This document shows positions 1 through 7,515 of a stretch of 48,812 bases of DNA, in pieces (the stretch's first letter is position 1; each line of letters begins with the position of its first letter). The stretch spans positions 1 to 48,812 of the forward strand of contig JAKORJ010000140.1 of NCBI GenBank assembly GCA_029777885.1. The letters run 5' to 3'. The notes below the pieces were generated by a model. It worked only from the letters and a program-made list of their open reading frames with translations, was not told where the DNA came from and did no database searches. The translations under genes were made by a program, and so were the position numbers. The DNA is from Bacillota bacterium (lineage in GTDB: Bacteria; Bacillota; Clostridia; Caldicoprobacterales; DTU083).

Positions 1-90
1 CCTCACCATTTCTGCGCCTGTATTTTTGCCACAGGCGCTTCCCTGGCTGGTATGCACATGGGTATCATACATGTATGCTGCTGAATTCAT
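1..90 (-). CDS. PHP-domain protein, N-terminal part (runs off window)
   Basis: The minus strand encodes an N-terminus with the Asp-x-His-x-His metal motif (YDTHVHTS) followed by SACGK, typical of the first strand of PHP-domain phosphoesterases of the histidinol-phosphatase-like group in clostridia. About 30 residues are visible and the gene continues past base 1. The start could be the ATG at 88-90 or the one at 70-72, which gives the more usual beginning MYDTHVHTS. Neither has a good ribosome binding site. The substrate cannot be inferred from so short a piece. Confidence 0.7.
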   Translation of the reverse strand, partial: MNSAAYMYDTHVHTSQGSACGKNTGAEMVR

Positions 91-203
91 TGTTTTAAAT
101 GGAATCACTGCTTGATTCACCCCATCTGATATATATGGCAACTGATGATCAGCCTACAAAAGTATATACCCATATCCACTTGTATGCAACAAGGTCATAT
201 AAT

Positions 204-233
204 AAAAGCCTGCCTGTATACAGGCAGACTTTT
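204..233 (-). terminator. Rho-independent terminator of the MerR gene
   Basis: An 18-nt perfect palindrome (CTGCCTGTA/TACAGGCAG, 210-227) is flanked by AAAAG and CTTTT, so it can act in either direction. It lies 27 bases past the stop codon of the leftward MerR gene and would separate it from the PHP-domain gene. Confidence 0.8.
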
Positions 234-260
234 GCTAGCACTGTTGAGTTTTAGGATATC

Positions 261-1031
261 TTATTGCTGTTTGTTCTTGCCGGTGTATATGAACACCGCA
301 TCCCTCAGGAATTTGGCAAGTCCAGGCTGATCCTTGTCATAGTATTGGGTGAATCTTTCGTCATCTACATACATTTGGGCAAGTCCGGCATGGGCTTCCT
401 CTGAATAGGAAGGCCAGGTAAACGTGAGCCAGCGGCGATGCAGATCCGCTGCTTTCTGGGCTTCTTCGCCTGCCGGATCCCCTGTCGCAAAAGCTCTCTT
501 CAAGGTTTCCATGAGCTCTTCTCCGAGCTTGCAGAATTGCTCGTATTGATCCTTTGTCATGTTCATGAATTTCTCATTTGAGCGTTTTACAGCTTCTTCG
601 CCGTATTTTTCCCTGATTTCCTTGCCATATTTCTCTTCGTTTTCCTGTATGAGCTGCTTCTTAAAGCCCTCAAACTTCTCTTTATCAGTCATTGTCAATC
701 TTCCCTCCGTTTCAGCAATGGTTTTTTCTACGTTTTTGATGAGCAGGTCCAGCTGCTGCCTCTTGCTGATCAGCTTTTCGCGATGCTCCTTCAAGGCCTT
801 TGCTTTATTGTAGTCAGGTGCATCAAGGATCTTCTTGATCTCATCAAGAGGTATGCCAAACTCCCGATAAAATAAGATCTGCTGCAGGGTATCGACCTCT
901 TTCCTGCCGTATATACGGTATCCTGATGAGTTGATCCTGGCCGGCTTCAAAAGGCCGATCTCATCGTAGTACCTTAAGGTCCTTGCGCTGACACCAGCAA
1001 GCCTGCTCAGCTTTTGCACTGTATATTCCAC
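261..1031 (-). CDS. MerR-family regulator with TipAS-type effector domain
   Basis: This is a transcription regulator of the MerR family. The first 70 residues hold the winged helix-turn-helix (AGVSARTLRYYDEIGLL, then GYRIYG), followed by a long dimerisation coiled coil. The C-terminal ~140 residues resemble the TipAS antibiotic-recognition domain (WLTFTWPSYSEEAHAGL and the closing YTGK). TipAS proteins bind thiopeptide-like or other hydrophobic ligands. The GTG at 1029-1031 is chosen because AAGGGGTGA lies five bases upstream; an in-frame GTG at 1038-1040 would overlap that site. The promoter just upstream has a 19-bp spacer, the MerR hallmark, suggesting autoregulation. No obvious efflux target is adjacent; the TMEM165-like gene lies upstream on the same strand. 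The ligand is unknown. Confidence 0.9.
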   Translation of the reverse strand: MEYTVQKLSRLAGVSARTLRYYDEIGLLKPARINSSGYRIYGRKEVDTLQQILFYREFGIPLDEIKKILDAPDYNKAKALKEHREKLISKRQQLDLLIKNVEKTIAETEGRLTMTDKEKFEGFKKQLIQENEEKYGKEIREKYGEEAVKRSNEKFMNMTKDQYEQFCKLGEELMETLKRAFATGDPAGEEAQKAADLHRRWLTFTWPSYSEEAHAGLAQMYVDDERFTQYYDKDQPGLAKFLRDAVFIYTGKNKQQ

Positions 1032-1051
1032 CAGACTCACCCCTTGTCAGT

Positions 1052-1082
1052 ATGTTAAACCTTTACGTTGCGTCAATGTCAA
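1052..1082 (-). promoter_or_regulatory. MerR-type promoter/operator with 19-bp spacer
   Basis: On the minus strand TTGACA (1082-1077) is separated from TAACAT (1057-1052) by 19 bases instead of 17. The spacer contains an imperfect dyad, TTGACG-caa-CGTAAA. Over-long spacers with a central dyad are the classical target of MerR-family activators, which untwist the DNA. The site lies 20 bases ahead of the regulator's GTG start. Confidence 0.75.
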
Positions 1083-1090
1083 TAACAAGT

Positions 1091-2209
1091 TTATTTGATT
1101 TTTTGGTGGCCGTTTTCCGATAGGGCAGCAGCGATCGTCTCATCTGCTTCCATCAGGCTCTTCTTATACTCCTCCCAGTCCTCGATTCGGTCTATGCTTT
1201 TCCCAAACAGGATCTTTTCCATGCTTTTTCTGATTTCATTGGCATATCTGTACTTGCTGTTGTTAGGATCATCCCTGATCAAATCAAGGGTAAGGATAAG
1301 GCTGTGCAGGGCCTGGTCCCTGCTGAAGGGCTTTTGCGCCGGGTCAACTTCAGAGGGCATCTGCAACTTAGATATATTTCCGTCTATGCAGGATTTGACA
1401 ATGGATTTGGTATAGCCGACTATGCAATCGTTCCCTTCACATCTGCCGCAATTTTCTTCACCCAGGCAAATGCAATCCATGTCATGACTTATTCGGTTGT
1501 AGTAATCATAAAGCTCCCTGGAAGCTCTCCTGAAAGCGGTTTCATGGCCTGATCTCAGTTTTACGATGACCGGCTTTGCTAAGATCAGAAAGGCAGCTAG
1601 CAGGAAAGCTGCGAACAGGGCTATATATTGAGCCTTCAGGAATCTCGCTGGCAGGCTGTTGTACAGCTTCGTTATGCCGAAAAACAGGAAGACCGCCGAT
1701 GCTATGAGCTTTATTGCCAGATCAGGCAGCTTGTCGCCCAGCTTTCTACCCACAAATATACCCAGGCCTCCGGTAACGACCATGCCCAGCACTGTCCCGG
1801 CCAATATCGCGATCGGGGCCTTGGCATCCGCAGCCATGGTTATAGCAGTCAGCTGGGTCTTGTCGCCCAGCTCCCCGATAAAAAAAGCCAGGGCAACCGT
1901 TATGACCGGGCCCAGCTTGCTCATGCTCTTATGCTTTTCATCTGATTCATCTTCAGCTTTAAGCGTCCATAAGGCAAATCCTACAAAGGCAAAACCGGCT
2001 ATTACCTGGAGGGTGGCTACCGGTATGAGCCTGGACAAGTAGCTCCCCAGGAGTACGGCCAGGCCGTGATTCAAAAATGCTCCTATGAATATGCCAAGGA
2101 GCACCTTTTTGACAGCATACCTGGTAGCAAATGCCATGGCCAGTATCTGGGTCTTGTCCCCCATTTCAGCAACAAATATCAGCATAAATGCTTTTATAAA
2201 TTCTTCCAC
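1091..2209 (-). CDS. TMEM165/GDT1-family cation transporter with six-cysteine C-terminal extension
   Basis: This is a polytopic membrane protein of the UPF0016/GDT1 family, whose characterised members move Mn2+ or Ca2+ across membranes. Both signature motifs E-x-G-D-K-T are present (about residues 15-20 and 113-118, counted from the GTG), each in a membrane segment of one half of the internally duplicated fold. About 210 residues complete the normal family length. After a last hydrophobic segment comes a ~150-residue soluble tail with six cysteines (residues 246, 248, 254, 257, 262 and 274) in a C-x-C-x5-C-x2-C-x4-C-x11-C pattern, which could bind metal. The GTG at 2207-2209 is preferred because AAGGG lies upstream at good spacing and the product then begins like other family members; ATG codons at 2222-2224 and 2234-2236 are alternatives. 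No manganese riboswitch was recognised upstream. Confidence 0.88.
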   Translation of the reverse strand: MEEFIKAFMLIFVAEMGDKTQILAMAFATRYAVKKVLLGIFIGAFLNHGLAVLLGSYLSRLIPVATLQVIAGFAFVGFALWTLKAEDESDEKHKSMSKLGPVITVALAFFIGELGDKTQLTAITMAADAKAPIAILAGTVLGMVVTGGLGIFVGRKLGDKLPDLAIKLIASAVFLFFGITKLYNSLPARFLKAQYIALFAAFLLAAFLILAKPVIVKLRSGHETAFRRASRELYDYYNRISHDMDCICLGEENCGRCEGNDCIVGYTKSIVKSCIDGNISKLQMPSEVDPAQKPFSRDQALHSLILTLDLIRDDPNNSKYRYANEIRKSMEKILFGKSIDRIEDWEEYKKSLMEADETIAAALSENGHQKIK

Positions 2210-2352
2210 GTAACTTCCCTTCATTTCTATCATCATCGGCTCGATATCGAGTCAGAAAGTATCATTCAATTTTACCATATTAGCATCATGCGTACAAGGA
2301 CAGGCTACATCAAAGGAAACTCTCTCACCAGGTATTAATTTGGCAGACGAAA

Positions 2353-2361
2353 TGCTATAAT
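2353..2361 (+). promoter_or_regulatory. Extended -10 promoter of the aminotransferase gene
   Basis: TGcTATAAT is a perfect extended -10 element 26 bases before the ATG. No good -35 hexamer is seen at the normal distance, as is usual for extended -10 promoters. Confidence 0.55.
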
Positions 2362-2387
2362 ATTACAAAATCATCGGAGGAATTCGA

Positions 2388-3584
2388 ATGCTTGCGAAGA
2401 ACATTGCAAATAAGATGAACGGCTCGTCCTGGATCCGGGATATGTTCGAACAGGGAGAAAAGCTAAAGCAAATATACGGAACTGATAATGTCTATGATTT
2501 CTCACTTGGCAACCCCGACCTTGAGCCCCCAGAGGGCGTAAAAAAGGCCTTGAGAAGCCTGGTGGACAGCAAGCTGTCCGGCATGCACAAGTATATGAGC
2601 AATGCAGGCCTAATGAGCGTGCGGGAAAAGATAGCGGTGCATATCAATGCAACCACCGGCCTTGACCTGAGAGCTGAACATATAGTCATGTCCTGCGGGG
2701 CTGCAGGCGGGCTGAACGTCGTACTGAAAGCCATATTGGATCCCTGCGATGAGGTCGTGATTTTTGCCCCTTATTTCCCGGAATACATGCACTATATTGA
2801 AAACCACGGCGGTGTGCCGGTGATATCACCCTGCGATCCAACCACATTCCTGCCCGATCCTGGTTACCTGGAAAAACGACTCAGTCCGAGGACAAAGGCT
2901 ATTATCCTTAATACTCCCAACAATCCCACCGGGGTCGTGTATGATGAAAGAACACTCATAGACATTGCTGACCTGCTAAAAGTCAAGGAGCGTCAGTATG
3001 GCTCAAGGATCCTGGTAATTTCCGATGAGCCTTATGCGAGCATAGTATTTGACAATACTGAAGTGCCAAGCATCATGAAAATCTTTGAAAACTCGGTGAC
3101 TGTCACTTCATGCAGCAAATCCATTGCACTGCCCGGTGAGCGTATAGGCTGGATCTCAGTCAACCCTTCTATGGAAGGAGCCTCGCTCCTGGTGGGCGGG
3201 CTTATCTTTTCAACAAGGTCACTGGGTTTCGTCAATGCTCCTGCCCTGTTTCAAAGGGTAGTGGCAGAAGCCCTGGAGGAGAATGTAGATCCGAATATCT
3301 ATAAAGAGCGGAGAGATATCCTTTACAATCAGCTCACCAGACTGGGCTACGAGTGTGTAAAGCCCCAGGGCGCCTTTTACCTCTTCCCCAAGTCACCCCT
3401 GGAGGATGATATTGCATTCGTGAGGCGAGCGGCTGATTACAATATACTGGTCGTGCCGGGCACGGCCTTTGGCTGCCCCGGGCATTTTAGGATCGCTTAC
3501 TGCGTCTCCTTGACAACGATTGATAACTCACTGCCTGCTTTCAAGGCCTTGATCGAGGACTGCAGGCGGTTACAGGGTATATAA
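2388..3584 (+). CDS. Class I/II pyridoxal-phosphate aminotransferase
   Basis: This is a 398-residue fold-type I aminotransferase of the AspC-like group. Visible PLP features are NNPTG near residues 178-182, ISDEPY with Asp213 for the pyridine nitrogen, the Schiff-base lysine K244 in SCSKSIALPGERIGW, and a C-terminal Arg in the FRIAYC segment for the substrate carboxylate. The amino donor and acceptor cannot be told from sequence; aspartate, aromatic or alanine-type substrates are all possible. CGGAGGA precedes the ATG by six bases. The gene is monocistronic and its last 15 bases overlap the 3' end of the convergent pseudouridine synthase gene. Confidence 0.92.
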   Translation: MLAKNIANKMNGSSWIRDMFEQGEKLKQIYGTDNVYDFSLGNPDLEPPEGVKKALRSLVDSKLSGMHKYMSNAGLMSVREKIAVHINATTGLDLRAEHIVMSCGAAGGLNVVLKAILDPCDEVVIFAPYFPEYMHYIENHGGVPVISPCDPTTFLPDPGYLEKRLSPRTKAIILNTPNNPTGVVYDERTLIDIADLLKVKERQYGSRILVISDEPYASIVFDNTEVPSIMKIFENSVTVTSCSKSIALPGERIGWISVNPSMEGASLLVGGLIFSTRSLGFVNAPALFQRVVAEALEENVDPNIYKERRDILYNQLTRLGYECVKPQGAFYLFPKSPLEDDIAFVRRAADYNILVVPGTAFGCPGHFRIAYCVSLTTIDNSLPAFKALIEDCRRLQGI

Positions 3585-4295
3585 ACCTTTATCGAACAAG
3601 CTCCAGGGATAAGCATCAGGCGGATCTGCTGTTAATTCCAGGGGCTCCTTCCTGGTTGGGTGCTCAAGCCTAAGTTTGTAAGCCCACAAGGCTATGGGGC
3701 AACTGGACATATTTCTATCATCAAGCCCGTACAATCGGTCACCATATAAGGGATGGCCAATTGCCTGGAGCTGGACCCGAATCTGGTGAGGCCTACCGGT
3801 ATGGAGCCTGACCCTAATCAGTGACAACCGGTCTGAGACTGCCAAAAGCTCATAATCCAGGATGGCTTCCATGGAGCCTTCGGTCCGGCTGTCGACGACA
3901 TAAACCTTGTTGTCGACCTTGACTTTTTTCAAGTGGTGAACGAGTGTATCCCGCTGCTTCAATCCGGTGCCCCGGACCACAGCCAGGTAATGCTTTTCAA
4001 AGCTCCTGCTGCGGATCTGTTCCGACAATCTTGAAGCGGCCTTTGAAGTCCGTGCGAAGACCATGATCCCTCCTACCGGCCGGTCAAGCCGGTGGACCAG
4101 GCCAAGGAAGACGTTGCCGGGCTTTTGGTATTTTTCCTTTATATAGCCCTTCAGCAGGGTCAGCATGTCAGCATCGCCTGTATGGTCAGCTTGTGATAAA
4201 ATGTTTGGAGGCTTTACTGCAGCAAGCAGATGATTGTCTTCATAAATGATCTTTATTTTATCCAGGTATACGTCATCCAATTTAATTATCCTCAC
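3570..4295 (-). CDS. RluA-family RNA pseudouridine synthase
   Basis: The protein would isomerise specific uridines in rRNA or tRNA to pseudouridine. It carries motif II HRLDRPVGG with the catalytic Asp71, the motif I region YEDNHLLAAVKPP (about residues 18-30), and the motif III region LHTGRPHQIRVQL. At 241 residues it has the catalytic domain only, with no S4 RNA-binding domain, like RluA/TruC-type enzymes and clostridial YlyB-like short forms. The target uridine cannot be assigned. It overlaps the aminotransferase gene tail-to-tail by 15 bases. Confidence 0.92.
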   Translation of the reverse strand: MRIIKLDDVYLDKIKIIYEDNHLLAAVKPPNILSQADHTGDADMLTLLKGYIKEKYQKPGNVFLGLVHRLDRPVGGIMVFARTSKAASRLSEQIRSRSFEKHYLAVVRGTGLKQRDTLVHHLKKVKVDNKVYVVDSRTEGSMEAILDYELLAVSDRLSLIRVRLHTGRPHQIRVQLQAIGHPLYGDRLYGLDDRNMSSCPIALWAYKLRLEHPTRKEPLELTADPPDAYPWSLFDKGLYTL

Positions 4296-4310
4296 CGTAA
4301 AGATTTAAGA

Positions 4311-4339
4311 TTGACAGCCTTGTGTAGCTGGTATAGCAT
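4311..4339 (+). promoter_or_regulatory. Sigma-A promoter upstream of the OsmC gene
   Basis: A perfect -35 TTGACA (4311-4316) is followed after 17 bases by TAGCAT (4334-4339). It lies about 90 bases before the OsmC start in the divergent interval shared with the pseudouridine synthase gene. Confidence 0.5.
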
Positions 4340-4428
4340 TATCAGGTAAGCTTTACAGGTTCGCAGGTTTTTATGCCCGTAATAAAGGGTACCTAATTAT
4401 TAAACTGCCCAAAAAGGAGGAGATCCAT

Positions 4429-4851
4429 ATGACAAAGGTGACTGCCCAATGGAAGGATGGCTATGCTTTTGAATCCGCTATAGACAATCATAAGATAATC
4501 ACGGATACCACCCTTGAGACCGGAGGGACCGACCTGGGCCCCAGCCCCAAAAAGCTCCTGCTTGCCGGATTGATCGGCTGCACGGGGATAGATGTCGTGT
4601 CCATACTTAAAAAGATGAAGGTCGAGCCCGAAGCACTGGCTATCGAAGCAGAAGCCGAAAGCTCCAATGAGCATCCAAAGGTATACACCTCTATAAAGCT
4701 GACATTCACGTTCACCGGCGAAAACCTGCCCATCGACAAGCTGGAGAAAGCAGTATCCCTGTCTCAGGAGAAATACTGCGGCGTTGCAGCCATGCTCAAA
4801 AAAACGGCCCCTATCGAGTACGAGGTGGTTGTACAGGATAGGAATGCATGA
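4429..4851 (+). CDS. OsmC-family peroxiredoxin-like protein
   Basis: OsmC/Ohr proteins reduce organic hydroperoxides through two cysteines. This 140-residue protein has both: one in LIGCTGIDV at the start of the central helix and one in EKYCGVAAML. The family arginine-rich features are weak and the protein is closest to the YhfA-like OsmC subgroup, whose substrate is less certain. The start is unambiguous, with AAAAAGGAGGAG seven bases before the ATG. The gene stands alone with its own promoter and a GC-rich palindrome directly after the stop, which fits a small stress gene. Confidence 0.92.
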   Translation: MTKVTAQWKDGYAFESAIDNHKIITDTTLETGGTDLGPSPKKLLLAGLIGCTGIDVVSILKKMKVEPEALAIEAEAESSNEHPKVYTSIKLTFTFTGENLPIDKLEKAVSLSQEKYCGVAAMLKKTAPIEYEVVVQDRNA

Positions 4852-4857
4852 TATAAG

Positions 4858-4873
4858 GCCGGCTTAAGCCGGC
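4858..4873. terminator. GC-rich palindrome between convergent genes
   Basis: GCCGGCTTAAGCCGGC is a perfect 16-nt palindrome filling the gap between the OsmC stop codon and the stop codon of the convergent dehydrogenase gene. There is no clear T-run on either side, so termination is probable but not certain. Confidence 0.5.
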
Positions 4874-4875
4874 TG

Positions 4876-5760
4876 TTATGCATCTCCCCTACTGGCGTTA
4901 ACATAGTATTTTATAAGGGCCTGGGTACCCAGGTCACCACTGTCCGTCTTGTCCGCAAGCTCTCTGTACATGGCAAGGACCTTTTCTAAAATGACCAGGT
5001 TTATTTCGTTGTCCAGGGCTTCCTCACGGGCGATTTGCATGTCCTTTATAAAGTGCTTTATAAAGAACCCGGGCTCAAAGTCGCCTTCTATCATTTTGGG
5101 CGCCAGGTTGGACATCTGCCAGCTTCCTGCTGCTCCGGCGCTGATGCTTTTAAGCATTGTCTGCAGATCCAGGCCTGCTGCCCTGCCATAAGCCAAGGCT
5201 TCGCACACACCCGCAATGGCCCCGGCTATGGCTATCTGGTTGGCTATTTTTGTGTGCTGCCCGGAGCCTGCGGGGCCTTCGTATATAATGTTCGTACCAA
5301 GGGCCTTGAATACGGGATAGCACCTGTCAAACACATCCTGGTCCCCGCCTACCATAATGGATAAAGTGGCATTTCTGGCCCCCGTGTCCCCGCCCGATAC
5401 CGGCGCATCCAGCACATAAAGGCCTTTTTGCTTGCCTGCCTCATATATCCTTTTGCTGAGCTTCGGGGAAGTAGTGGTGAAATCGATCAGGATGGTCCCT
5501 TTTCTGACATTGTTCAAAATCCCGTTTTCGCCGAAATATACCTCCTCAACATCCTTAGGATATCCGACCATTGTCATTACGATATCGACGTCCTTCACAC
5601 ATTCGGCTACCGAATCCCGCCAGGCCACGCCCTCGCTGATAACGTCCAGCACCTTGCTCTTTGTCCTGGTATATATCTGCACTTCATAACCATACTTCAT
5701 AAGATTGCGCACCATAGGCTTGCCCATCACGCCGACACCGATAAATCCGATCCTTTGCAT
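4876..5760 (-). CDS. Beta-hydroxyacid dehydrogenase (3-hydroxyisobutyrate/tartronate-semialdehyde reductase family)
   Basis: This is a 294-residue NAD(P)-dependent oxidoreductase of the HIBADH/GarR/GLYR family. It has the dinucleotide motif GVGVMG (residues 8-13), the substrate-binding DAPVSGG (119-124), and the catalytic lysine K171 in GSGQHTKIANQ. Arg32 after the second strand (YTRTKSK) suggests NADPH rather than NADH, as in glyoxylate/succinic-semialdehyde reductases. The substrate may be tartronate semialdehyde, 3-hydroxyisobutyrate or a similar short hydroxyacid. AAGGGGG precedes the ATG. It follows the flavodiiron protein gene by 45 bases on the same strand and may be cotranscribed. Confidence 0.9.
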   Translation of the reverse strand: MQRIGFIGVGVMGKPMVRNLMKYGYEVQIYTRTKSKVLDVISEGVAWRDSVAECVKDVDIVMTMVGYPKDVEEVYFGENGILNNVRKGTILIDFTTTSPKLSKRIYEAGKQKGLYVLDAPVSGGDTGARNATLSIMVGGDQDVFDRCYPVFKALGTNIIYEGPAGSGQHTKIANQIAIAGAIAGVCEALAYGRAAGLDLQTMLKSISAGAAGSWQMSNLAPKMIEGDFEPGFFIKHFIKDMQIAREEALDNEINLVILEKVLAMYRELADKTDSGDLGTQALIKYYVNASRGDA

Positions 5761-5805
5761 TGCTTTTGTCCCCCTTTAAGATGGTTCCTACTAACTATGC
5801 CTAAA

Positions 5806-7035
5806 TCATGATGTCCGTACACTTTCCCTCACGGCCCTGACCAACTGCCTTACTCTTTCGGCTATCAGCTCAAGGTCCTGATCCGAAGGGCTGCCCTGGA
5901 ACTCCACCGGCTCTATGAAATCCCATTTGGCACGGTTCCTGTTCATGATCTCATCCAGCTCCTTCTGGGCACCTCCCGACCAGCCAAATGAGCCAAGCCT
6001 GAACGCCTTTCTTCCGCTCACCTTCTTCTTGCACAGCTCCTCCAGTACTGCTGCCATAGGCGGAAACATCTTGTATTCGTAGGTTGGCATCGCCAGTATG
6101 ATCCCGGTGGAATCCCATACGGAAGCCAGTATGGTTCCCCAGGAGGTTTCGGGCACCCGGTGGATGTTGTACCTGATGTTTTCCTGCTCAAGCACCCTTT
6201 CCACGTGCCTTACCGCTTTTTCGGTCATCCCGTACATTGAACCCCATATGACAGTGATCTCTTCCTTGGCCGGTCCTTTCTGGTATGATGCATATCTTTT
6301 ATAGTCATTTATGATCTTCTCAGGGTCCTTCCTCCATACTATACCATGTCCGGGAGCTACTATCCTGATCGGCAGGGCTGAGCATTTCTCGATCGCTTTC
6401 AGTACAGAGGACGAAAAAACAGCTACGATGTTTGAATAATATCTTACGGCTTCCTTTTCAAAGAAAGCGATCTCCTCTTCGGTCAGCTGGTCATCATAGC
6501 CTGCTGAAGTGATCTTGCCATAGGAGCCAAAGGCATCACAGGAAAACAAGGTGCCTGTCAGGGCATCAAAGGTCACCATGGTATCAGGCCAATGGACATT
6601 GGGTATCTCGTAGAACCTTAATACATGCCCTTTGCCCAGGTCCAGCTCAAAGCCGTCGTGGATGGTCATGATGTTCTCTGTATGCCTGTAAAAGCTGGCT
6701 AACAGGTCTGCCGCCTCTTTGCTGCATATTACTTTAAAGTCCGGGTATATCCTGATGAGGCTTTCCAGCCACCCCGAATGATCCGGTTCCATGTGATTGA
6801 TTATGACGTATTCCAGGGATCCCGGGTCTATGCCGAGACTTTCCATAAAGGCAAAGAGCTTTTCCGGAACCCCGTCCCAGCCGCACACCCCGTCTACTAT
6901 CGCGGTTTTATCCCCGTTTATGATATAGGAGTTCATCGCTACTCCATTGGGTACATCCCATATACCCTCAAACAAAATGTTTTCCGCGTTAACTGTTAGC
7001 TTGAAAGTATCTTCGGTTACTCTTGTAGCATTCAT
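5806..7035 (-). CDS. Flavodiiron protein (A-type, O2/NO reductase)
   Basis: Flavodiiron proteins reduce oxygen to water or nitric oxide to N2O in the cytoplasm of anaerobes. The N-terminal beta-lactamase-like domain has all the diiron ligands: H81, E83, D85 in NHMEPDHSG, H148 in NVHWPD, D167 in SCDAFGSYG and H230 in APGHGIVWR. The C-terminal flavodoxin domain starts near residue 260 (VIWGSMYGMTEKA). There is no rubredoxin or flavin reductase extension, so the class is A. The ATG at 7033-7035 is chosen because GGGGGAA lies upstream; an in-frame ATG 24 bases earlier has no such site. The protein indicates an anaerobe that meets oxygen or NO. Confidence 0.95.
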   Translation of the reverse strand: MNATRVTEDTFKLTVNAENILFEGIWDVPNGVAMNSYIINGDKTAIVDGVCGWDGVPEKLFAFMESLGIDPGSLEYVIINHMEPDHSGWLESLIRIYPDFKVICSKEAADLLASFYRHTENIMTIHDGFELDLGKGHVLRFYEIPNVHWPDTMVTFDALTGTLFSCDAFGSYGKITSAGYDDQLTEEEIAFFEKEAVRYYSNIVAVFSSSVLKAIEKCSALPIRIVAPGHGIVWRKDPEKIINDYKRYASYQKGPAKEEITVIWGSMYGMTEKAVRHVERVLEQENIRYNIHRVPETSWGTILASVWDSTGIILAMPTYEYKMFPPMAAVLEELCKKKVSGRKAFRLGSFGWSGGAQKELDEIMNRNRAKWDFIEPVEFQGSPSDQDLELIAERVRQLVRAVRESVRTS

Positions 7036-7159
7036 AAGATTCCCCCGTCCTTCATTCATGGTTTTAATATAACCCTGTTTAAATGTAGAAAACCTAAAAA
7101 ATCTTACAGAGCAGTTCTAAATTCGGAATAGTGGCAATAATAGTAAATGAGGTGTTACT

Positions 7160-7510
7160 ATGCTTGCTATGATCAGTGACTGCTCTATAAGGAATATCAA
7201 GGGCAAACTGGCGGCCCTTTATATACTGAATATCACAGATTTGGTATTCACCCTGATCCTGCTTGGCACCGGCCTGTTCCAGGAGATCAATTTTATTATG
7301 CGGCTTGCCCTGGATGATCCGCTTCTGTGCTTTTTGCTGAAAATCGTACTGCCTGCTGCTTTGATTATTTATATAAACATAAGGATCCGCAAGGCAAGTA
7401 CCGCTAATCTTAAAAAAGCCAACATCCTGTTGAACGTAATAATTTCATTCTATTTCCTCATCAATTTAAACCACATCATATGGCTGGTGATAACTGCATT
7501 TGCAGCATAA
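7160..7510 (+). CDS. DUF5658-type small membrane protein
   Basis: This 116-residue protein has three predicted membrane segments (about residues 18-38, 52-74 and 88-112). Its layout is that of DUF5658-like proteins: ALYILNITDLVFTLILL, then a short loop with QEINFIM, then a helix ending in basic residues. The function of the family is unknown. GAGGTG precedes the ATG. The gene is divergent from the flavodiiron gene and its stop lies six bases from the stop of the convergent transferase gene. Assignment to the domain family is by pattern only. Confidence 0.7.
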   Translation: MLAMISDCSIRNIKGKLAALYILNITDLVFTLILLGTGLFQEINFIMRLALDDPLLCFLLKIVLPAALIIYINIRIRKASTANLKKANILLNVIISFYFLINLNHIIWLVITAFAA

Positions 7511-7515
7511 GATAC

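Noticed and set aside
2210-2387. yybP-ykoY manganese riboswitch or Fur/MntR box ahead of the TMEM165-like gene
   Set aside because: The conserved riboswitch core could not be found on the minus strand and the palindrome there matches no metal-regulator box known to me.
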